Of a stretch of 64,000 nt of DNA, positions 30,290 through 40,763 are shown one piece after another (the stretch's first letter is position 1; each line of letters begins with the position of its first letter). A model generated the notes under the pieces. That model did not search any database and was not told the DNA's origin. It saw nothing but the letters and a program-made list of their open reading frames with translations. The translations under genes and the position numbers were made by a program. The stretch is from Candidozyma auris (taxonomy: Eukaryota > Ascomycota > Pichiomycetes > Serinales > Metschnikowiaceae), in NCBI RefSeq assembly GCF_003013715.1, contig NC_072814.1:124001-188000 (forward strand), read 5' to 3'.

Positions 30290-31917
30290 GATAGCGATGA
30301 TGGAGGGCTTCCGTATAGATTAGCTTATTGATTTTGGCAGCGACTGGAAACTTCTGCTCGTGATGCGGTATCACGTGCCGCTGCCACAGTCGAGGGCGGA
30401 GGTCACCTGGCCATAGTCAGATGACCTTTTCTCACGTGTGAGGAAACCGCCACTCACCTGCGTCGCGGATGACCGTCGCATTACATCACAGAGTATCTCG
30501 GTTGCAGGCGTGCCGAGGCAGCCAACCCCAGACAATTTACGGGGCAGAAGTACAAGCGGCAATCGCTCATTAAGGAAATCCTAGGACAGAGCAAGAAGCA
30601 TGCAAAATAACCGTCATGCCTTCTCACTATCGCCTAGCCATAACGAAAGAATACAACCAAGACCAAATGCGGGCTAAACCCTCTGGCCTCGGTCAGTGGT
30701 CTCCTGGCCGCCCAATCGCACCCCACAATGTGCCCCAGAGCGGCCAGCGAGAACCTACTCCCATTGTGTGGCCTCGCTATGGGCCTTTTATGCGCAATGA
30801 GACGCCTTTGTTGTTTGTAGAATTGTAGGCTTGTGAAGCATTGTGTGTGAGGTGTGTGAGGTGTGCAAGCCTGTTATTGGATATCTCTGTCTGAGGCCGG
30901 ATTGTGAGGTTTTTTTGTGATTTGTGCGTGCAATTCCGAGCCAATTAGTGGTCTGGCGTTTTGTCCCCAGAATTTGCGTTAGCGCCTCACCAGCGTCAAA
31001 AAGCGGCACAATCTGGGATGGCCAGATGAAGTTGTAAGGAAGATAATTCGAAGTGGAAAACAAAAATATATAAACCAATCAACCAGCCAATTCAAAAAAG
31101 TTGAACAAAAAGAACACTACTCTGCTAAAACCCAACCAAAAATAATAAAATTGCTTTTGTGCTTCTCCCAACATTTCTCCCTAGGTCCTTTTTCCTCTCC
31201 TGGCTCTTTTCCTGCCCTGGCGCCTGCCCTGCCTGACTGACTGTACCTGGCAGCGCAAGCTTGGTTCTGGTGGTCCACCTCCCACTGGCCCCCCGTACCG
31301 GCCTCCCGCTCGTTTAGCCTTTGGCCCAACAAGCCGTTTTCAGTTTCCCTGGGCAGTTGCAATTGCTCACCTCGCCTGAGCCTTCCACTATGTAGCAGCA
31401 TCGTCAATCACCTCAGCAACCTTTCTCTCTACGTTTGTAAAACAGCATTTGCCAAGATCTACCATTGACGCTTGAGAAGTGTTAACAGCCTACCAACCTT
31501 GTTTCGCTCTAGCAGCTTGCATGCCTTCCTTCTGTCCATCCACTTCGGGTCTCACTCATTTGTGTCCTCTCTCTTTCCTCTTTCCTGCCGCCGTCCCCGC
31601 AATTTCCGTCACTGACCAACATTTTTTCCTCCCCAGACTTTCACCAAACCACCTACCAAAACGCTTCCTTACCCGCCGGCGTGCCCACTTTTCGAAGCAC
31701 CATCTTCATCCATCCTTTTTCGTCATATTTTCCTTCTTCATATTTCTGCCTTCCCTATTTATTGTGTTGCCTGGCGTGACACGTTATTTATTTCAGCGTC
31801 GCTCTTCTTCCGGTGAATCCCTGCCACTTGCCGCCAAACTCCCCATAAATCGGCTCTTGCCTTGCCTGCTTTTCCCTACTGTCTAGTGCGCCTCGCTACT
31901 CCATCAGCGCCCCCTTG
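30290..31917. other. Long intergenic region before ADR1, 1.6 kb
   Basis: No supported gene. After the GRX4 promoter it has a GT-rich patch (30838-30880), and from about 31150 to the ADR1 start the plus strand is strongly C/T-rich, as in a long transcribed leader. An open frame from an ATG at 31517 runs about 120 codons to 31886, just before ADR1; it may be an upstream ORF or only a product of the skewed composition. Confidence 0.5.
30371..30438. promoter_or_regulatory. Two TCACGTG sites upstream of GRX4
   Basis: TCACGTG at 30371-30377 and 30432-30438, about 80 and 140 bp before the GRX4 ATG. They match the Cbf1 E-box core; the factor is inferred. Confidence 0.4.
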
Positions 31918-34900
31918 ATGATTTCCTCTCAGGCAAATCTACCCAATCACAACTTGTCCCAGATGGATTTCACCTCGTTACCCAAAAATATCGACAAAAA
32001 TGTCGACGTCGACGTGGACGTGGACGTGGACGTGGACACGTCCCCGGACTCGTCGCTGGACCTGAAAAAGAAAATCCCGAGAGAACTCACTGCCCACGGC
32101 ACCACGCCGCTGGGCAAGCCCAGGCTCTTCGTGTGCAACACTTGCACGAGGGCGTTTGCTCGCTTGGAGCACTTGCGCCGCCACGAGCGGTCCCATACGA
32201 AGGAGAAGCCCTTCACCTGTGGCGTGTGCCAAAGAAAGTTCTCTAGACGTGACTTGCTCTTGAGACATGCTCAGAAGTTGCACGCTGGGTGTGCCGACGC
32301 CATCACTCGCTTGAGAAGAAAACTGATCAAGTCCAACTCCATCAGCTCCGCCTCGGGCGAGATGTACGATGAGACCCAAATGTCGTCGCAGTCTCCGTTC
32401 CCCAACAACTTCCAGGACGCTACCCCAGGTTCTAATGTGCTTACCGCCGGCAAGCCTGCCAGTGCCAATGCTAATACGGCTTCGATGGCCATCCCTACCC
32501 CAAACAACTCCCACAGGGGCTCTTTGGACAGCATCCAGTTCAACTTGAACTTATTCAATCCGGTGCTGGGGCCTCGCAAACCCAAGAAGGACATGAAAAC
32601 CCCTGCATTGTCAAGAAGCTCGTCCATAAAGGACTCCAATTTACAAAGACAGATGTTTGACCGTCGTAAGGCCAACAGAAACAGGGGGGCTTCCTTTTCA
32701 GCTCAGTCTGGTGGAAACTATGCAATGGCCATGCCAGAGTTCAACGACTCGTACCCTGGAGCTGATAATGTGGAATTCTCAACTCCTCAATTGCTTCCGT
32801 CGTCAGTAGGTGAAGACAACTCGTGGTTTAGCAACTTGTCAACGATACCTAGCATGGAGAACTTCAACAAGAATAACTCCCAGAGACTTAATCGCGAAGA
32901 GTCCATCACCTCGTTGTCATTGGATACTCACGATTTGCAGAACTCTGCGTTCCAAGGAATGATGCGCTCCGACAGTATAACCTCCGGTGGCTCTTTCCAC
33001 AACATGGATGCTGGCACTCCAACTCAGCCGCCTTTTCCAGCACACAATGGCAGTTTCAGCAAAGGTTCAAGGACTGAGCATTCTGCGAACAATGGCTTGA
33101 GGCAAGGTGAAGGCAGTGACATGGGCTATTCATTTTACGGGATTCCAGAAAATATGGCAGGAAAACCTACTAGTGCTCCCAAAATGAATCAACCGCTCTC
33201 TCCGATCAAACAAGAGTTGGATGATGAGCTCATGGACTTGGACAATGGAAACGCTTTTGACAATCAGATGCATAGCATGAGCATTCCCACAGCTATCACC
33301 AACGGTGTCAACTTTGACCTTAACTTTTTGAAGGACATTGATGAACTCACGCAAGATTTTGATGTCGGATCGAAGTTCTTACCGAACGGATATTCCTTCT
33401 ACGGTGATATTCAATCTGTTTCCTCATCTGGTCTCGACCTGACTCCTCCTCCAACACTCCTTTCTCCTTCTGGTGTGTCAGGCAACAACTACTCGCAATA
33501 TAATCATGGACAACAAGGCATGGGTGAGACACATCAATCGGCGAATGACTCCGCAAGCTCACCTGATACAGGCTACAGCAGAACTACTTTATTCACGAGA
33601 AACATACGGTACATGATCAACAAGTCGCTAAGTAAGTACCCAATTAGTGGCATTATGTCTCCATCCATTCCTTCAAATGACAAATTGGAACTGTACCTAC
33701 AAATCTTTGTTGGCATGTTCCTCTCGCACTTCCCATTCATTCACCCTTCCAAACTCAATGAGTACGAGATAATGAGCATGACATCCAATGAAAGTATGAG
33801 CAATGAGAGCGCCAGAGTGTGCATGCCGCTTTTGGTGGCTACCTTGGGCGCCTTGTTAGCAAACAATAAGAACGATGCTGAGAACCTTTATGAGGCATCT
33901 CGCAGAACCATTCATATTTATTTGGAAAACCGTAAGAACTCGGCCGGTGATATAATAGGTGCGTCGCAGAATCCTACTCAGACCGTCAACCCACTCTGGT
34001 TGATTCAATCGCTCACGCTTTCGGTAATTTACGGTTTGTTCTCGGATAACGAGAACAACGTCTACATTGTTATCCGTCAGCTCAATGCTTTGAATTCTTT
34101 GGTGAAAACCTCGATTAAGAGCAACAGAAAAATCCTTTTCAGCATCAGCGGTGAGGATGAAGAGAACTTCAAGATCATTCATGAAGTGCAGTCTTCAGAG
34201 AAAGGTCTTTCAATGTTGTCTAATGAAGAGCAAAAGAATGAAGTGCTTTTCAAAAACAATATCAGTCTTCAATCTCAGGCTAGAATTGTCTTCATGATTT
34301 ACAAGTTGACGAACTTCATCTTGATGACTTATAATGTCCCACTCACGTTGAGTATCAACGATCTTGGCTCCCTTATGTGCCCAAACACATTCGATGAGTA
34401 TTTGTGGAATTTCAGGAGCTATCATGAGTTCGTGAATTATCAGAGAAGTGTGGAATCTCCTCATGGCCTCAGTTTCTACTTGGGTAAGAATGAGCACAAC
34501 TCCATTGTCTTCAAAGATTTGTTGTTCAAACTACTGAAGAATGACATGAACCCGTCCATGGTCTCTCAGTTGTCAAATCTCAGTAAGTATGGCTTCACCT
34601 CAATTGCCCATGGTATCTACGAAATGAAGCAGTATGATGAGATGAAGTATATCGACGTCTTTGCCATCCTTGATAACTTGACCATGTTCATTGATAACTC
34701 CAAGAACAATGCGGACACCAGGATCGTGAAGGAAGCGTCTTTGGATTATGAGAAACTGGACTACGCTTTGTTGGTAAACTTTATAAAGATCACTTCCACC
34801 ATTGACTTCAAGCTCGTGAAGGAACAGAGCTGGCTAAAGAATTACGACGAGCTCACGAAGAACTACCACAAATTTTTAGTCTCTGCTGACTCCGTGGACG

Positions 34901-35616
34901 ATGTTGATTTCTTGAAAGTCGTTGACTGCTGCATACTCATTGTGAAGTTATTGTTGTTCAAGATTGAAGACAGGAGTCGTGACGGGCACGATGGCCTCTC
35001 TCAAGATATGAACTTTGGTGACAACAGTTTGCTGCATCAGTACAACACGTGCGCCAATTTCGAAAAGTCAATGGGATGGAAGATTAATGACGAGATTGAT
35101 ATAACAAAGAATTCCGTTCACTCTCAGATGTTGTTTCATGTCTTCACAATTCTTTCAATCTTCGCCATCTTCATCGCAAAGAGAAATCTTGCTCTGAATG
35201 AATTTGGCAGAACCGAGAAAGTGTCCTCGACAAGTCAACTAAATCAAAGATTCATGGTCGTGCTTCGAATTCTTGCCAGAATCGAGCAGTTCTTAAAGAC
35301 CAAGTATCGCAACTCAAAGCATGAGTCTGACCTCACCAACTTATATTTATTTTCGTCATTCAACAACGATAGCTTGCTCATGGACAGTACCGATTTCATG
35401 CACAATGACGAAGCGATGAAGCAGCTCGTTAACTCTCATGAGAATTACTTCGGGTACAGCTTAGAAAAGTCGCTCTATGTTCTAAAAATTGGAGAGCTTT
35501 TGTTGAGGTACCTCTACGACACTAACATCAAGGTTTGCATTTTCAGAAAATTGAGTGGAAGCCTTCTGCAAATGAGAAAGTATTTGATTGACAATGAAAG
35601 TCGAATTCTCGCCTAA
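31918..35616 (+). CDS. ADR1: Zinc-finger transcription factor Adr1
   Basis: 1,232 residues. Two C2H2 fingers at about 73-93 and 101-122 ([21 protein letters not shown] and [22 protein letters not shown]) with the preceding GKPRLF, as in yeast Adr1. Downstream, [11 protein letters not shown] matches the Adr1 RRASFSAQS segment (its PKA site), although one Arg is Gly here. [10 protein letters not shown] also matches. The large C-terminal part resembles the fungal-specific factor domain ([20 protein letters not shown]). In S. cerevisiae Adr1 activates alcohol, glycerol and fatty-acid use genes; in CTG yeasts the targets may differ. Near the N-terminus is an Asp-Val repeat (residues 29-40). Translation starts at ATG 31918. 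Confidence 0.88.
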   Translation: MISSQANLPNHNLSQMDFTSLPKNIDKNVDVDVDVDVDVDTSPDSSLDLKKKIPRELTAHGTTPLGKPRLFVCNTCTRAFARLEHLRRHERSHTKEKPFTCGVCQRKFSRRDLLLRHAQKLHAGCADAITRLRRKLIKSNSISSASGEMYDETQMSSQSPFPNNFQDATPGSNVLTAGKPASANANTASMAIPTPNNSHRGSLDSIQFNLNLFNPVLGPRKPKKDMKTPALSRSSSIKDSNLQRQMFDRRKANRNRGASFSAQSGGNYAMAMPEFNDSYPGADNVEFSTPQLLPSSVGEDNSWFSNLSTIPSMENFNKNNSQRLNREESITSLSLDTHDLQNSAFQGMMRSDSITSGGSFHNMDAGTPTQPPFPAHNGSFSKGSRTEHSANNGLRQGEGSDMGYSFYGIPENMAGKPTSAPKMNQPLSPIKQELDDELMDLDNGNAFDNQMHSMSIPTAITNGVNFDLNFLKDIDELTQDFDVGSKFLPNGYSFYGDIQSVSSSGLDLTPPPTLLSPSGVSGNNYSQYNHGQQGMGETHQSANDSASSPDTGYSRTTLFTRNIRYMINKSLSKYPISGIMSPSIPSNDKLELYLQIFVGMFLSHFPFIHPSKLNEYEIMSMTSNESMSNESARVCMPLLVATLGALLANNKNDAENLYEASRRTIHIYLENRKNSAGDIIGASQNPTQTVNPLWLIQSLTLSVIYGLFSDNENNVYIVIRQLNALNSLVKTSIKSNRKILFSISGEDEENFKIIHEVQSSEKGLSMLSNEEQKNEVLFKNNISLQSQARIVFMIYKLTNFILMTYNVPLTLSINDLGSLMCPNTFDEYLWNFRSYHEFVNYQRSVESPHGLSFYLGKNEHNSIVFKDLLFKLLKNDMNPSMVSQLSNLSKYGFTSIAHGIYEMKQYDEMKYIDVFAILDNLTMFIDNSKNNADTRIVKEASLDYEKLDYALLVNFIKITSTIDFKLVKEQSWLKNYDELTKNYHKFLVSADSVDDVDFLKVVDCCILIVKLLLFKIEDRSRDGHDGLSQDMNFGDNSLLHQYNTCANFEKSMGWKINDEIDITKNSVHSQMLFHVFTILSIFAIFIAKRNLALNEFGRTEKVSSTSQLNQRFMVVLRILARIEQFLKTKYRNSKHESDLTNLYLFSSFNNDSLLMDSTDFMHNDEAMKQLVNSHENYFGYSLEKSLYVLKIGELLLRYLYDTNIKVCIFRKLSGSLLQMRKYLIDNESRILA
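32002..32037 (+). repeat. Coding hexamer tandem repeat (Val-Asp)6
   Basis: Six tandem copies of a GTSGAC hexamer, encoding six Val-Asp pairs in the disordered N-terminus of ADR1. The last four copies are identical GTGGAC units, so copy number may vary between strains. Confidence 0.85.
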
Positions 35617-35887
35617 TCTGACCCTATCGTCTCACGCAACTAATGAAGGAGAGGTGTACGGAGGAAGAATAAACCATTTCCTATAAAACATTCGAAACAA
35701 ATGCTCAAAAGTTTATTTATTTATAGCTTATTTATTGCCAATTGTTCATCTGGCTAGAGTTCAAGACTCGTTTGTTTTTATTCTTTAACGAAGTAATGCT
35801 ACCAGCTTCCCCACTTTATGTAGTGCGAGATCAAATGTAGCTGAGGAAATCTCATTAAGATCGTGCAACCCCCTAATAACTCAAGAG

Positions 35888-36202
35888 ATGGTGACCCCCA
35901 AACGTCTAACTAAGGAAGAACGAGAGCGCAGACTCGAAAAACGTAAAGAGAATGAACAAAACATAAAAGATCTCAAGTTCGCCGTTGGTGGTTTCTTTGT
36001 AATCATCATCATTCTCATCCACTACGTCTTCGTCATGAGACAGCTTTTAATCAAGCCTGACATGTCCTACTCATTAATGGGCGTCCACTTTGGCTTGCTT
36101 GCTTTGACGACTGTTGTATGTGTGTGGCTTTTCATCAAGTTCGTTTACAAGAAGGTTTACGCCGAGGAGATTAAGGAGCTCAACCAGAAAAAAGAACAAT
36201 AA
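35888..36202 (+). CDS. Small two-helix membrane protein, unrecognised
   Basis: 104 residues. A strongly basic and acidic helical N-terminus (RLTKEERERRLEKRKENEQN) is followed by two hydrophobic segments (FAVGGFFVIIIILIHYVFVM and LMGVHFGLLALTTVVCVWLF) and a charged tail. I do not recognise it. The ATG is at 35888. It converges with the next gene, leaving 55 bp between stop codons. Confidence 0.65.
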   Translation: MVTPKRLTKEERERRLEKRKENEQNIKDLKFAVGGFFVIIIILIHYVFVMRQLLIKPDMSYSLMGVHFGLLALTTVVCVWLFIKFVYKKVYAEEIKELNQKKEQ

Positions 36203-36257
36203 TCAACAACATTTATTCGATATTTCGTGTCATCTTCATAGAAAATTCGTCATTGGC

Positions 36258-36737
36258 CTATGGCCTGGCCAATAATACACCGTAGACTCCGAGGGTTACC
36301 AAGGAGACAAGGTTAAAAAGAGAGGAGAAGCCATGGTACATGCCAAACTGTTTGTTCAAAGCCGTGTACTCGTCAGTAGGTTTCGTCTCGCCATCAACTA
36401 TGTGCTCGTGCTTTTTATCAGCTACCAACTTGCTTCTTTCATCCTTGATTCTCTTGCACACTGGCAAGCACCAGAAGTAGTTCAATGCACCGGCTACCAG
36501 CGAAACTCCCAATAAGGATAAGGCCAAGTTGGAAAGCACTGGCGAAGTTGCTCCGAGCAAAAGTGGTGCAGCAGTTTGACCAATGAAGTAGATTGGGAAG
36601 ACTTTATTTTGCAAATTGCCGAACTCCTCCCTAGGCAAATACTTGAAGGCAATTGGCGAGACGATGTAGGAGTGCATGATTCCTCCGCCAAAGGCCACGG
36701 AGTAGAGCAAGATATTGACAGCTGACTTGATGGCCAT
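36258..36737 (-). CDS. DUF4149 / TMEM205-like membrane protein
   Basis: 159 residues with about four hydrophobic segments. Pattern features of DUF4149 are visible: an early GGGIMHSYIVSPIAFKYLPR, EFGNLQNKVFPIYF in the first loop, a CLPVCKRIKDER segment after the third helix, and the LNKQFGMYHGFSSLFNLVSL ending before the last helix. The function of the family is unclear in yeast. The ATG is at 36737. Confidence 0.75.
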   Translation of the reverse strand: MAIKSAVNILLYSVAFGGGIMHSYIVSPIAFKYLPREEFGNLQNKVFPIYFIGQTAAPLLLGATSPVLSNLALSLLGVSLVAGALNYFWCLPVCKRIKDERSKLVADKKHEHIVDGETKPTDEYTALNKQFGMYHGFSSLFNLVSLVTLGVYGVLLARP

Positions 36738-36875
36738 TTTATATTATATGGATTATGTATTACCTCGATAGTTTACTTGCCAGGATCTGTGGCAAAAGAG
36801 TAGTTAAATATGCAGAAGGCACCGCTCCTCGGACATTTCGCGTCGGGCCACTTTCGCAGGAAGCGTCAGTTACTT

Positions 36876-39800
36876 TTAAAGAGTTTCGATCATGCGGAAC
36901 ACACATTCGAGAGCATGCACTTTCTCTGCTTCTTCGTACCGTAACATACTCTCTTGAAGATTGTTGTAGCGATTGTAAGCCCACGAAAAGTCGCTCTGGA
37001 GGCCAATGCTCATTTTGCTAATATGCTGCTTTTCATGCTCATCCCTGAGTTTGGAGGTCTGCTCGAACTCTTTTGCAGCCACTTCTGCTTTATCTACAAT
37101 TTCTGAGTTGATGCCACACATGGCTGCAACGTTCATACCAAACGACCCTGATGCAGTGCCCTCTTCGAGCTTATATAGGAATGTGATATTCCTAGAGTTT
37201 CGGTCGACAATAATACCCATTCTCATAGCCTTGATCAGAGGATGGTTAACAAATGAGAGACCCATGCTACCGTAGTGCGTAGCAAAGAACCCAAGTGGCT
37301 GAACATGTGTAGCAAGATGGTGCAACACGGCCTCGGCAATGGCGTACCCATCACTCGATGAGCCTCCTCTTCCCAATTCGTCTAGAATGACAAGCGAGTT
37401 GGATGTCGCATTGCTTAAGATCTTCTTCGTTTCTGACAATTCGACGAAGAAAGTCGATTTTCCTTGCATAATGTTGTCGTTCGCACCTAAACGCGTCATG
37501 ATCTTGTCCACTGGGGTCAATTGAGCACTTGACGCTGGCAAATAGCATCCGATTTGACTCATAACAACAGCCAACGCCGTGGTTCTCATAAGCGTGGACT
37601 TGCCTGCCGCATTGGCGCCCGTTAAAAGGTTGAAGTTGGCTCCGTCTCCACCAAGAACAACGTCATTTGGAATAAAATCGTTGGTGCCAAGGAAACAAGG
37701 ATGTCTCAATTCTTTGAAGTCAATCTTGGACCTTCCATCAGTAGAAAATTTTGGTCGACACGAAGGATAGCTGATTGTCTCGGATGTCTTGGTGAGAGCT
37801 ATCAAACAATCTATACTGCTTGTGATGCTAATTGCCGACATCCATGATTCGTAATGCTTGTCGAATTTTTCATACATGCGCAGAATCAAGTTTTCACAAA
37901 CTGACTTGTGTAGTTCTCTCTGTTCCATAAGTTTTCTAGCTGTAGTCTTTACCTCGGGTGACCAGTACCGCTTCACCTTGGATGTTGCGCCCATTTGTTG
38001 CCAATCCTTTGGAATCGACTTGATCTTGATTGGCATTTCGATGAGGTAAATTTCCTTCCCCGAGTCTCTAAAACAAATCTCATGAGATTTGTATTCTTTT
38101 TTATACTGTCTGAGATAGTCATTGAGCTGGCTCTCCAAATTATCCATTGAGGCAATGGACGCATCAAACTCCTCGTCAACCCCCTTTGCGGGAACAACAA
38201 CATTCGCCAATGCTTCCTGTCTATCGAAGGCTTCTTCCCATGACTTTATGAGCTGATGTACCTCTGTAGGAAACCGATTTACATACTTCTTCAACGCACC
38301 AGAATTTGCAAGATCGACTTTATCCATAGCCTTGAAAAGGTTGGAAATTGCCTCGAACCCCTCAACAACTTTCAAGAAGTCCCTAAAACGCAACGTTCTG
38401 CCGTGTACTCTAGCAATGAGTCTCTCCAAGTCTGGAAGAGCTCCAAGAGTAGATTCAAGTTCAACTCGAAGCTCAGGTTCATTGTTAATGAAGAAGTCAA
38501 TTGCGTCATATCTGGCATTGATCTCCTCTGTGTTCATAAGTGGATGGAGCACCCACCTCTTGAGCATGCGTCTACCGAAGGGCGTAATCGCTCTGTTGAG
38601 AAGCTTAAAAAGAGTGCCCTTGTCCCCACCATCGAATGAGTTGTTCAACATCTCAAGGTTTGTCAAGGTAATACCATCAAGGAGCATATGATTGGAGTCC
38701 CTCTTGGAGATTTCATAACTTTTGATATTTGCAAGAGACATTATGCTGTGATCAAGCTTTAACATCTTAAGGTAGTAGAGCATTCCGCCAAAGGCATTAA
38801 ATGCAACATGATGCTTATCCTTGTATTCGAGAAGAACTTGCGGATAGTTGGAATAGTCGTCGAGATCTTGAGCTTCGTAGTATTTTCCTTTGGCAAGCGA
38901 TTCGGCTGTGGTATCGTAATCCCAGAACTCAGAAAACGGATTGAGGTGATTCCAAATTTGATGTGAGTTATGGGCATTAAACTTGATGATTTTGATGGCG
39001 GCAGAGCATAAGTTATTTTTCTCGCATAGAATCTCTTTTGGCTTAATTTGAGTTATCAAAGTATCTAGTCTTGAACACTCCTCATCATCCTTCAATTCAA
39101 TGAGGTTGACTTCGGATGTGGCGGTGTCAACGAAACAGGCTCCGAAGATCTTCTCTCCGTCTTCAGTGGTAGACTCCTTGATCGATAGACAGTATGTGGC
39201 CATGTCGTCGCTGATCATATCAAGATCTGTAAGCGTACCTCCTGTCAAGATACCAGTGAGCTCTCGCTTGATAATCTTCTCCTCCTTCGTACCACCACCT
39301 CTCATTTCCTTTGCTAGAAGTGATTCCTTTTGATCAACTTTTGCAACTTTGTAGCCATTGCTGATGAACTCCTTTGCCCAATATTCAAATGACATTTCAG
39401 GAATGCCTGCCAACTTCATGTTTGCCCTGCCACCGCCGGCGATTTTCAAGTCAAACTGAGTGTTGGCTATCATAGCGTCGTTCTCATAAAGCTCGTAGAA
39501 TTTTCCTTTCTTGAAGAATACAACGGTGTCCCACATCTTGCTTTTAATCTCCCAATACTGCTTCTCGAAAGCAGTGAATTTGGCCCAAGCCGACGAAGGT
39601 ATGTACAACGTACGAGAATCGTAGTTGGGATCGTCCACGGGGCGCTTTTCAGCATCTCGAATGTTGACGAGCCACTGATATCTCTCCTCATTTTCCTTAG
39701 CGAAGGTTCTCTTTTGGGGTTTTGGCTTAACTGCTGGCTTATTAGACACCAGAGCAGTGTAACTTGAAGAAGAGGTGAACTTGGACCCCAAATGTGACGT

Positions 39801-40457
39801 GGAAAGATCAATAGGCTTGGTTGAAGGTGACCTTGACGAAACGCTCTCAGAACCCCGTTTCTTCTTCGAAACTTTTCTGGATGTGTAAGTGTCCTCGTCG
39901 TCGTCATCGTCCTCACTCATCAGTGCAACGTCACTCTCGTTTTCATTGACAACAAAGTCACTCATGTGCTCGTCGTCATCGTCTTCACCGTCATCTGCTG
40001 GCTTGAACTCATCATCGTCGTCGTCACTTTCAACAACCCTTCTCCGCTTCCTTCGGCTGGGTATATCTTCATCGTCTGAAACGTCTGATTCCGCATAGCT
40101 GATACTCCTGTCGCGACGTGAAGTGACTTTATTACTGGGCTTTTGTGGTTGCTTTGTCTCTGTAGGAGGCTCCCTTTTCACTGGAGAAGAGTGGAGGTTT
40201 GGCTCCTGGTGTTTATCCACTACATTATTTGTTTCCAGGGTCAACGGCGTCTCCGTTGTAGCGTCCTCCATCATGCTCAGATCGTTTTCTTTATCGCTCT
40301 CTGCGTGTAGGGGTTCATTTTTGGCCTTCAATGGAGACGAAGGCGTCTTAGCGGCTGCGGGCTTGAAGAATGACATCAATGACAGTTGCTTCATCTTCAG
40401 GGATCCCGAGCCCGATCCCGGTTTCTTCGTGCCCTTCTTAACTGGTGTTACCGTCAT
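36876..40457 (-). CDS. MSH6: DNA mismatch repair protein Msh6
   Basis: 1,193 residues. Pairs with Msh2 in MutS-alpha, which recognises base mismatches and small loops. A PCNA-binding PIP box QLSLMSFF is at 24-31, followed by a long acidic disordered region. The mismatch-reading Phe-x-Glu lies in GKFYELYE (F320, E322). The ATPase Walker A GANAAGKST is at about 947-955, followed by the signature and Walker B stretch (VILDELGRGGSSSDGYAIAE) and the ATHYG switch. The ATG at 40457 places the PIP box near the N-terminus. TCGCGT lies about 100 bp upstream. Confidence 0.97.
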   Translation of the reverse strand: MTVTPVKKGTKKPGSGSGSLKMKQLSLMSFFKPAAAKTPSSPLKAKNEPLHAESDKENDLSMMEDATTETPLTLETNNVVDKHQEPNLHSSPVKREPPTETKQPQKPSNKVTSRRDRSISYAESDVSDDEDIPSRRKRRRVVESDDDDDEFKPADDGEDDDDEHMSDFVVNENESDVALMSEDDDDDEDTYTSRKVSKKKRGSESVSSRSPSTKPIDLSTSHLGSKFTSSSSYTALVSNKPAVKPKPQKRTFAKENEERYQWLVNIRDAEKRPVDDPNYDSRTLYIPSSAWAKFTAFEKQYWEIKSKMWDTVVFFKKGKFYELYENDAMIANTQFDLKIAGGGRANMKLAGIPEMSFEYWAKEFISNGYKVAKVDQKESLLAKEMRGGGTKEEKIIKRELTGILTGGTLTDLDMISDDMATYCLSIKESTTEDGEKIFGACFVDTATSEVNLIELKDDEECSRLDTLITQIKPKEILCEKNNLCSAAIKIIKFNAHNSHQIWNHLNPFSEFWDYDTTAESLAKGKYYEAQDLDDYSNYPQVLLEYKDKHHVAFNAFGGMLYYLKMLKLDHSIMSLANIKSYEISKRDSNHMLLDGITLTNLEMLNNSFDGGDKGTLFKLLNRAITPFGRRMLKRWVLHPLMNTEEINARYDAIDFFINNEPELRVELESTLGALPDLERLIARVHGRTLRFRDFLKVVEGFEAISNLFKAMDKVDLANSGALKKYVNRFPTEVHQLIKSWEEAFDRQEALANVVVPAKGVDEEFDASIASMDNLESQLNDYLRQYKKEYKSHEICFRDSGKEIYLIEMPIKIKSIPKDWQQMGATSKVKRYWSPEVKTTARKLMEQRELHKSVCENLILRMYEKFDKHYESWMSAISITSSIDCLIALTKTSETISYPSCRPKFSTDGRSKIDFKELRHPCFLGTNDFIPNDVVLGGDGANFNLLTGANAAGKSTLMRTTALAVVMSQIGCYLPASSAQLTPVDKIMTRLGANDNIMQGKSTFFVELSETKKILSNATSNSLVILDELGRGGSSSDGYAIAEAVLHHLATHVQPLGFFATHYGSMGLSFVNHPLIKAMRMGIIVDRNSRNITFLYKLEEGTASGSFGMNVAAMCGINSEIVDKAEVAAKEFEQTSKLRDEHEKQHISKMSIGLQSDFSWAYNRYNNLQESMLRYEEAEKVHALECVFRMIETL

Positions 40458-40555
40458 AACAAGATATTCTTAGCTTTGATCTAAGTATGTAATGACAAGG
40501 GAGTGAATTTATCCTCGTGTTTGGAGAAGCGAGGACAATATATAACGCACCCATT

Positions 40556-40561
40556 TCGCGT
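40556..40561 (-). promoter_or_regulatory. MCB-like site upstream of MSH6
   Basis: TCGCGT on the plus strand (ACGCGA read toward MSH6), about 100 bp before the MSH6 ATG, extended to GACGCGAAA like S-phase boxes. Confidence 0.4.
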
Positions 40562-40763
40562 CTCCCGCATAGCTATTTATTTTGCTTTCGCGCTCCCATG
40601 TTACGTAACCGCGACCAAAAGGTTCCTTACTGAGGCCTCTTTTTTCGCAGCCATTATTCTGTGCTTTTGTAACCATCAGCTACACCTATTCCATTATCAA
40701 ACAGACATGCTTATCTGGTTTAACTTTGTCTCTTTCCTTGCTGCCGCTCCTACAGGCAGAGCG

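Noticed and set aside
31117..31407. 96-codon minus-strand ORF upstream of ADR1
   Set aside because: It is a by-product of the strong C/T strand bias, low in complexity and without any family signature.
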